Assembly (NCBI GenBank): GCA_964609385.1
Contig: CAZSSM010000032.1
Coordinates: 1-64,000 of the forward strand
Length of the DNA stretch: 64,000 nucleotides
Source of the DNA: CAZSSM01 sp964609385
GTDB taxonomy: Bacteria; Planctomycetota; Planctomycetia; Isosphaerales; Isosphaeraceae
Direction: 5' to 3'
Positions 58,444-64,000 of this stretch are shown piece after piece (position 1 is the first letter of the stretch; each line of letters starts with the position of its first letter). The notes beneath the pieces were generated by a model. The model did not search any database. It was not told where the DNA came from and saw nothing but the letters and a program-made list of their open reading frames with translations. The translations under genes were made by a program, and so were the position numbers.

Positions 58444-59100
58444 TTGGACTTCTCCCCATATTGCTCCAAAATTCAACAATGTATCAAAGCACGGCCCCAC
58501 ATGGGTCCGTGGTATCGCATCTCGCGTCGCAAACATGCGAGCACGCCACTGGGGGTGAAGAGCACGACAGCGCATCGGTTCAACAATCCAAACCAAACTT
58601 ACGGTGTCCTCTATCTAGGCAGTTCGGTCCGCTGCTCTGTCCTCGAAAACATCGTCCGCGATCACAAAGCCGTTCCCAAATCGATCATCGAAGATCGGAT
58701 CGTTTTCCGTCTATCGTTCCGCGACGACGTCGATCATCACTTGATCGACCTCCGGGAGATTCCCCTCAGTCAGCTCGGGTTCTCTGCGAATTCGATTGTG
58801 GAGAGCGGAGGCGATTACGACCAGTTTCAACGGTTTTCCAAGTATGTCTTCGAACAGCATCCCGAGGTCGCCGGGATCCTCTACCCATCGCGATTCGACC
58901 CCCAAGGCCAGTGCATCGCGCTGTTTGGACGAAGTGACGACTACTTCGAGGAATTGCTCAACATCGAAGAATTCCAAGATGGATCAAATTGGATGTTGAT
59001 CATTCAAAGTGACGAGGCAATGGAGACGCTTGCTAATTCGGTGAGCATCCTCGATCCTAACAAGGCCCACGATGTCTCTGATCGACTATCAGGACAATAA
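58444..59100 (+). CDS. RES-domain toxin
   Basis: 218 residues from TTG 58444 (AGGA 8 bases upstream) or 199 from ATG 58501. The RES landmarks are WYRISRRKHASTPLG with the catalytic Arg, RFNNPNQTYGVLYLGSSVRCSVLE (Glu) and a later Ser region (YPSRFDPQGQCIALF). RES toxins such as MbcT act on NAD+, depleting it, and are blocked by DUF2384 antitoxins. It follows the antitoxin by 27 bases, in the usual order. Confidence 0.88.
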   Translation: MDFSPYCSKIQQCIKARPHMGPWYRISRRKHASTPLGVKSTTAHRFNNPNQTYGVLYLGSSVRCSVLENIVRDHKAVPKSIIEDRIVFRLSFRDDVDHHLIDLREIPLSQLGFSANSIVESGGDYDQFQRFSKYVFEQHPEVAGILYPSRFDPQGQCIALFGRSDDYFEELLNIEEFQDGSNWMLIIQSDEAMETLANSVSILDPNKAHDVSDRLSGQ

Positions 59101-59124
59101 ACCGAACCGTGGGTTGGCCAACGT

Positions 59125-60972
59125 TTATCGAATCGGCGAGAGCACGGCCCGCCAGTCGAAGGGAATCTCGACCTCTTCGCCCTCTTCGGGGGGCGTAAAG
59201 GGCTCGAACGCGCCGTCTCGATAACAGAGCCAGAGCAGGTTGGACGACTCCAACGGGACGTCGAACCGGAACGTCGCCTCGGCGGGCCGACCCTCGTCGG
59301 TGAGGGTCGTCACCGTGACCGTCATCCCGGTCAACGTGATTGTCTCTCCAGACGCGAACGGCTTACGCTCGCTACGGAAGACTCGGTCGAGGATGAATCC
59401 GAGATATCCCTCGCGGGGCCGGACCATGAGCGTCCGCTCATCGAGCCGGCCGATCGTCACCGATGGGATCGTCGGCGCGAGCACCCGCATCGCTCGTGGG
59501 ACGGACTGCCCGCGCAACTCGCGTTGCAGGAGCAGATAATTTGCATGAATCGGACTCGGGGCATTGACAATGACGACGGTCCGATCCTCCAACGACGCCA
59601 ACGGTTCTCGAACGGACAAACGCTCCTCGATCCAACGCGGACCCAAGGGATGCGCGGCGCGGAACGGCAGGACGATCGGGGCCAGGACCAATTGAGTGGC
59701 CACAAGCCACCAGGCCAACGCCGAGGCCGGAAAACGCCAGAACACGCTCGTTGGTCGTCCGTCCTCGCCCCCATCGCCCTCGACGACGCCGTCTCTAAAC
59801 ACGAACGCCAGGTAGCGTGCGAGCAGCCCCGACGCGCCGATGCCGACGAACGTCAAGAGGCGGTCCATCGGGATCGTCGCCGAGACGGGAACCGCCGCGA
59901 ACAGCATGCCCGCCGCCCAGAATCGGGCGACACGATCGCGTCGGAGCAACGGGGCCATGAGGAGGCCGATCGCCCCTAAGTACGTAACCGCGAAGCCCCA
60001 GAAGAGGGTCGAGGCTGGAGGTTTGAGCACAACGGCCAGATCGGCCGGGATCGGACTCCATTGGCCGAGTAGAAGAATCGGGAAGCGTTCGAAGGCGGCT
60101 GTCAGGAAGCGTACGGTGTCAGTCACCGGGTCGATGTAGAGGCCCACGTCCCGGACGCCGTAGCCCCAAGACGCCCGGAGCGTCGCCCAAGCTAGGACCA
60201 CCACCCCATACGGCCCGAGGGCCAACCATCCGCGCCAACGTCCTCGAGGGTCGAGGAACAGTCCGTAGGCGGCCAGGTAGGCGCACGTCCCGACCCCCTC
60301 TTCCTTCGAGAACAGGGCCGCCGCGAGTAGTACAGGCGCCGAGCACATCGCCAACTTGGAACCCTCGCGCCTCCCGAGGTCATGCGTGATCACCGCCATG
60401 ACACCGAACGTCGAGGCGACCAGAACATTGCGGTTGGCCAAAAACCCCACCGTCGCCCCCCGCGCGTCGTCCATGGCGAAGAGCAGGGCCGCGACGACGG
60501 CGATCCAAGAGGCACCAGGCATCCGCCGATAGAGCACCGCCGTCACGGCCACCAACGTCCCAAGCCAGCCCACGCTCTGGGCGTGCATCAACGCGGGAGA
60601 GTCAGGCCAGAGCGCATAGTCGGCTCGATGGGTTAGGACCGTCAGGGCTTGCAGGAACTCGGCCTTGAGGACCGGGTCGGTCCACCAGGGGAAGAACCCG
60701 ACGTCGATGAGCGGGCCGGTCCGTTCCGGATCGCCGCGGAAAAACCGGAACATCTCCGATGGCGGGCCGAACAGTTCGCAGAGGCTCGACTCCCCAAGGA
60801 GGACCGTCCGGTGATAATAGTCATCGAGCATCCATCCATTGCCCAGCGACGGCAGCGTCAGCACGATGGCGAGAACCGCGACCACCACCGGCAATCGACG
60901 CCTCGCCAATCGCGATCCGGTCCGGACAAGCCAACTTCGCCCCTCAACGTGCGTGTGCTCCCCGCTTGCCAT
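59125..60972 (-). CDS. Polytopic membrane protein, glycosyltransferase-39-like layout
   Basis: 615 residues. After a basic start, TM1 (LPVVVAVLAIVLTLPSLG) is followed by the loop GWMLDDYYHRTVLLG; an Asp-Asp pair after the first span is typical of membrane GT-C glycosyltransferases. About ten further spans follow up to residue 460, then a 150-residue soluble C-terminus with beta-strand character. It could transfer a sugar from a lipid carrier, but no other motif confirms it. ATG 60972 has GGAG 8 bases upstream. Convergent with the RES toxin gene. Confidence 0.75.
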   Translation of the reverse strand: MASGEHTHVEGRSWLVRTGSRLARRRLPVVVAVLAIVLTLPSLGNGWMLDDYYHRTVLLGESSLCELFGPPSEMFRFFRGDPERTGPLIDVGFFPWWTDPVLKAEFLQALTVLTHRADYALWPDSPALMHAQSVGWLGTLVAVTAVLYRRMPGASWIAVVAALLFAMDDARGATVGFLANRNVLVASTFGVMAVITHDLGRREGSKLAMCSAPVLLAAALFSKEEGVGTCAYLAAYGLFLDPRGRWRGWLALGPYGVVVLAWATLRASWGYGVRDVGLYIDPVTDTVRFLTAAFERFPILLLGQWSPIPADLAVVLKPPASTLFWGFAVTYLGAIGLLMAPLLRRDRVARFWAAGMLFAAVPVSATIPMDRLLTFVGIGASGLLARYLAFVFRDGVVEGDGGEDGRPTSVFWRFPASALAWWLVATQLVLAPIVLPFRAAHPLGPRWIEERLSVREPLASLEDRTVVIVNAPSPIHANYLLLQRELRGQSVPRAMRVLAPTIPSVTIGRLDERTLMVRPREGYLGFILDRVFRSERKPFASGETITLTGMTVTVTTLTDEGRPAEATFRFDVPLESSNLLWLCYRDGAFEPFTPPEEGEEVEIPFDWRAVLSPIR

Positions 60973-61420
60973 GGCTTGGACTCCGGATGATCCTGACGTT
61001 CCGGCTCGCAATCGAGACGGACACATCAGTCTTAATTGGTATTTGAGGTGCTTCTACGCATGAAGAACACTACGACATGCGGAAAAGCTGTATCGGTTAG
61101 GGCCAAGCGGATGAAGGCTTCGTCGCCGCTCACCGCGATCGACGATAACGAATGGTCCGTGACTCCCTCCCGCATGGGTGTTTCCTCCTCGGTCCTCCTC
61201 GTTCGGGCCGCGCTAGCAAGCTCATCGGGCCTCCATGATAACGACGGTCGTGCCGATCGTTTTGAAAAAAGGGCTACGAGGCCGGCTTGGGTGTGCAGCC
61301 GACGAAATTTCTATGAACGGGTCGCCTCGATCGCTTGATCCTATGGAGGGAGGATGTCGTCTCGAGGCAACGGGACGGGTCCGATGTTAGGGGTCGTCGG
61401 TGTCGTGGAGGTCGTTCGAG
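60973..61420. other. 450-base region between divergent genes
   Basis: It lies between the start of the minus-strand membrane protein gene and the plus-strand HTH gene. No gene or repeat is seen; both promoters should be here. Confidence 0.4.
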
Positions 61421-62305
61421 ATGGGCGTTGCGGTTCCTCGATCCATCGTCACCAAGCGCATCTGCGACGCCGTCCGCGCCGGCCTGCCGCTGGAACGAGC
61501 GGCACGAGCTGCTGGGGTCGACGTGTCGACGCTCCAGGATTGGATCCAACGCGGTCTCGATGTCGAGGCCGATGTCCGCGACGTCGACCCCTTCGCGATC
61601 TTCGCGGGGACGCTTCGCGAGGCGTTGGATGACGCTGAGGACGCCTGCTTCGAGCGATCGAGCGACCACACGAGTCCGTTCGGGAGGGAATCCGAGGCAT
61701 CGAGGCCACCCGTCGACGAACCGAAGGGTTCGGATCGCAGCCGAGCACCGAGATGCCCACCACTGGCGTGGTTGGTCGTCGAGGAGGCGCCGATCGAGAT
61801 CGTCATCGGCTCGCGGCCCGTCTGGGTCTACGAGTCCGAACCGCAACCATCCACGATGTCGAGGGTCGAGCGACCCAGCTTCCATGCACCGCCTCCCGCG
61901 ATCAGGGCGGATGCGTGGGACAAACCCAATGACATTGAGCCGGATCCGGTGGGTGATGAGCGTCCGTCGAATCGGGATAGGCCGATCGCCGTGATGATCA
62001 TGGCGACGATTGTCGTGTCGTTGGTGGCCGTCGTCGCGATCGCGCTGGCTGTTGTGGTCGTCGCGATCGCGCTGGCGGGGGTCGCGCTGATCGGTCCGAC
62101 CCGGCTCGCGATCGGATTGATGTACCGCTGGCGGGCCGGTTTGCTCGCCCTTCGGGGCGGCGGAGCGATCGGGTTTCCATATCCGGTCGGGTCAACGTGG
62201 TGCCGGTTGTCGCGGGCAGTTTCGCCCGGCCGATCGGTGCCGCCACCCGACCGGATGCTCGGTGCGGCATCGCTGACAGGTCGCTCGCGACCCCAGCGGG
62301 AATGA
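61421..62305 (+). CDS. HTH-domain membrane protein, unknown function
   Basis: 294 residues. Residues 6-70 resemble a terminase-small-subunit or phage-type helix-turn-helix (KRICDAVRAGLPLERAARAA, GVDVSTLQDWIQRG). A variable, charged middle follows. Near residues 192-225 there is a long hydrophobic segment (IAVMIMATIVVSLVAVVAIA), enough for one or two spans. The C-terminus is basic and of doubtful quality. GGAGG lies about 9 bases before the ATG. A membrane-tethered DNA-binding protein is possible. The end of the gene is less sure than its start. Confidence 0.55.
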   Translation: MGVAVPRSIVTKRICDAVRAGLPLERAARAAGVDVSTLQDWIQRGLDVEADVRDVDPFAIFAGTLREALDDAEDACFERSSDHTSPFGRESEASRPPVDEPKGSDRSRAPRCPPLAWLVVEEAPIEIVIGSRPVWVYESEPQPSTMSRVERPSFHAPPPAIRADAWDKPNDIEPDPVGDERPSNRDRPIAVMIMATIVVSLVAVVAIALAVVVVAIALAGVALIGPTRLAIGLMYRWRAGLLALRGGGAIGFPYPVGSTWCRLSRAVSPGRSVPPPDRMLGAASLTGRSRPQRE

Positions 62306-63040
62306 TCCGATCGGCGCCCCGGAGCATCGCCGGGCAGTCGCGTCACGCCTCGAACCGGATGGAGCGTGCGACCCATCGTCCGTGGGGTCGGGACACGCCT
62401 TCATCGCGTCGAGCCGAGGCCGTCGTCGACTGTCCTCATGGTCCTTCTCAGCGGACCGTGCGACACAGGGCGCCGGAGCGGATCCGAACCTGGATCCATC
62501 GAAGGGAGCGTCTGCTCTTTGGCAAGTCGGGATCGCACGGATCGAGATGTCGGTCGATCTTGATGAGATCGTTCGAGTTGTCGTCGCGCGCGCCGAGGCG
62601 CGATCGCGGTTCGGATTCTGAGGGCTGAGACCCCGAATCGACGAGTAAAAACGGCCGGAAAGTCACGGCCGGAAACCGAAGCGAAGCGACGAACCGACCG
62701 GAGCACGCTTGGTCAGAGAGGCTTGATGCAGTCTTCATGAGATCGGGCGCCCATGACGAGATCGTATGTCGACCAATGAATGCTTATGTGAATTAATTGG
62801 TGGCTATACCCTCTCCTCAGATAGACCACCGGTTGGTGTGGCTGGGGACTGGGCCGCATCGGGCCAGACCCCGGGACCGATCTGAGTGAATGGGCCAACC
62901 ATCATGGAAGAGGGTTGGCCGACTCAAGACACGAGAATCGGGGTCTATTCTGTGTTCCGTCGCAGTCCCCAGCCACCCGTTCAGGGCGTTTGGCGGGGTC
63001 GGGGCCGACCAAGATCAACACTTAAGCGGTCTCATGAGCC
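62306..63040. other. 735-base non-coding region with inverted repeats
   Basis: Short frames on both strands look like noise. The stretch 62652-62676 has a direct repeat ACGGCCGGAAA separated by GTC. The most structured part is 62838-62976, listed separately. Confidence 0.45.
62838..62976. repeat. Nested inverted-repeat element
   Basis: A 14-base arm GTGGCTGGGGACTG (62838-62851) has its exact reverse complement at 62963-62976. Inside lie an 8-base-pair hairpin (GGCCAACC 62893-62900 with GGTTGGCC 62913-62920) and, overlapping the left arm, an imperfect hairpin at 62844-62872 (GGGG-CTGG-CC against GG-CCAG-CCCC). The left arm could therefore pair in two alternative ways. Confidence 0.6.
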
Positions 63041-64000
63041 TCAACGACTCAGATGCTGGTCGGCGAACTTCAAGTAGACGAGCCAATCTTCGAGAGTGAC
63101 GTCATGCCTTCCGGGCCGGATGTGGTAGCCGATCTGGCCCAGGGCGGGCGTGCTGAGCGGGGGCATGGTGTCGACGGGCAATCCCGCGGTGCCGAGCAGC
63201 CGATAGACCGGGTCGGCCCCCAGGGCGGAGAGGAACTCGCCGCGCGGGTCGGCCCAAAGGTCGTCCTCCGCGCTACAGACGAGGACCGGTCGCGGGGCGA
63301 TCAGCGCGATCAACGTATGCTGGTCAAATGGCAGGTCGGGCTCGCGATCGTTGTAGTTGCGGAAGTTCCGGCAGAACCAGTGGGGGAAGGACGTGTTGAT
63401 CCGCTTGACCGTCTCGCCGAAGGTCCGACGGCTCAAGGCTGCGCCGCCGCATCCGGAGTCGTTGGAGATGACCAGGGCGAACCGCTCGTCCTGGGCCCCA
63501 GCCCAGAGCGCTGTCTTGCCGAGGCGCGAGTGACCCATCACCGCCACGCGTTCGGCATCGACCTCCGACTGGTCGCCGAGCACATCCAGGCCACGGCTCA
63601 GGCCCCAAGCCCAGGCCCCGATCGCGCCCCACTGATCGGCCTCAACTTGGTCCTGACCCGACTCGAGAGCCAGAGTCCGGACCCCTTCGGTGACGGCGCC
63701 GTCGTAATCCGGCTCGATGTCACCGTAGTAGATCGTCGCCACAGCGTAGCCTCGCTCCAGGATCGTCCGGACCGGCCAACGCGATGAGGCGGAGCTTCGG
63801 GACGCCTCGGTGGCCCGGTTGCCGTCGGTCCCCCTGGAGGGGCGGTCGCGGACCCAGGCCTTGGTCACAATGACGGCCGGGTCGTCGTTGATCGCCTGGT
63901 TGCCCCCGAAGTTCAGCGCCAGGAATGCGGGAACGGGTCGAGGGACGTCCTTGGGGATATAGATCAACAGATCGATCGTTTGGCCATCAGGATCACCGTT
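63041..64000 (-). CDS. CE15-like (glucuronoyl esterase-type) alpha/beta hydrolase, 5' end outside the window
   Basis: The frame is open to the window edge, giving at least 319 residues; the true start lies beyond 64000. The nucleophile elbow GHSRLGKTALWAGAQDERF and the following VISNDSGCGGAALSRRTFGET, then INTSFPHWFC, match bacterial CE15 glucuronoyl methylesterases. The acid is likely in SAEDDLWADPRGEF and the His in GRHDVTLEDW. These enzymes cleave lignin-glucuronoxylan esters. The family is supported by motif text; the substrate here is inferred. Confidence 0.85.
   Translation of the reverse strand, partial: NGDPDGQTIDLLIYIPKDVPRPVPAFLALNFGGNQAINDDPAVIVTKAWVRDRPSRGTDGNRATEASRSSASSRWPVRTILERGYAVATIYYGDIEPDYDGAVTEGVRTLALESGQDQVEADQWGAIGAWAWGLSRGLDVLGDQSEVDAERVAVMGHSRLGKTALWAGAQDERFALVISNDSGCGGAALSRRTFGETVKRINTSFPHWFCRNFRNYNDREPDLPFDQHTLIALIAPRPVLVCSAEDDLWADPRGEFLSALGADPVYRLLGTAGLPVDTMPPLSTPALGQIGYHIRPGRHDVTLEDWLVYLKFADQHLSR

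Noticed and set aside
59113..59122. Palindrome GTTGGCCAAC between convergent genes
   Set aside because: Only 10 bases without spacer; could occur by chance.

Overview
The window comes from a GC-rich bacterium, most likely a planctomycete close to the Isosphaeraceae. The indications are a lipoprotein-type sulfatase, a DUF4058 protein, a large Ser/Thr kinase with an extracytoplasmic region, a 2175-residue membrane protein, several TPR lipoprotein or membrane proteins, a CE15-like esterase, and a generally high GC content with many GATC/CGATCG words. This is inferred from gene content; no marker gene was searched.

Layout. 1-184: the 3' part of tRNA-Phe followed by a degenerate tRNA-Asn-like copy. 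349-9817: a complete Wsp-type chemosensory cluster on the + strand (receptor, CheW, CheR-TPR, CheW, CheA-REC, CheB), closed by a response regulator whose receiver resembles WspR but whose output is a PP2C/RsbU-like phosphatase instead of a diguanylate cyclase. 10016-11503: an exported protein with a Gly/Tyr-rich tail. 11724-25718 (minus): a giant polytopic membrane protein, an enolase-superfamily enzyme, an orphan ABC ATPase, three TPR proteins and a tiny lipoprotein with a clear terminator. 26249-28089 (+): a YadG/YadH-like ABC-2 exporter. 28241-34245 (minus): a DUF4058/methyltransferase pair and a four-gene operon encoding two ABC-2 exporters. 34588-37480 (+): an SGNH hydrolase and a sulfatase, both probable lipoproteins. 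37663-45826: RecQ, a 57-residue membrane protein, an EVE protein, then rpmA, obgE, coaX and a divergent mnmE. 45902-54704: a Ser/Thr kinase, UvrA and an M48-type peptidase. 54762-57514: queC, a membrane protein and a Tat-exported aldo/keto reductase. 57697-59100: an Xre/RES toxin-antitoxin pair. 59125-64000: a polytopic membrane protein, a HTH-membrane protein, a structured non-coding stretch and the partial CE15-like esterase.

How genes work together. The Wsp-like genes overlap at GTGA or ATGA junctions from the CheR gene to the CheB gene, so they are probably translationally coupled. Signal would run from a receptor with a large periplasmic sensor through CheA to a phosphatase, suggesting that a surface or envelope signal is passed to a partner-switching (anti-sigma/STAS) pathway rather than to cyclic-di-GMP. 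The partner proteins are not in the window. Several information-processing proteins depart from their families: UvrA has lost one zinc site and gained a histone-H1-like tail, RecQ has lost its zinc cysteines, and MnmE lacks its folate-binding and C-terminal CxGK motifs.
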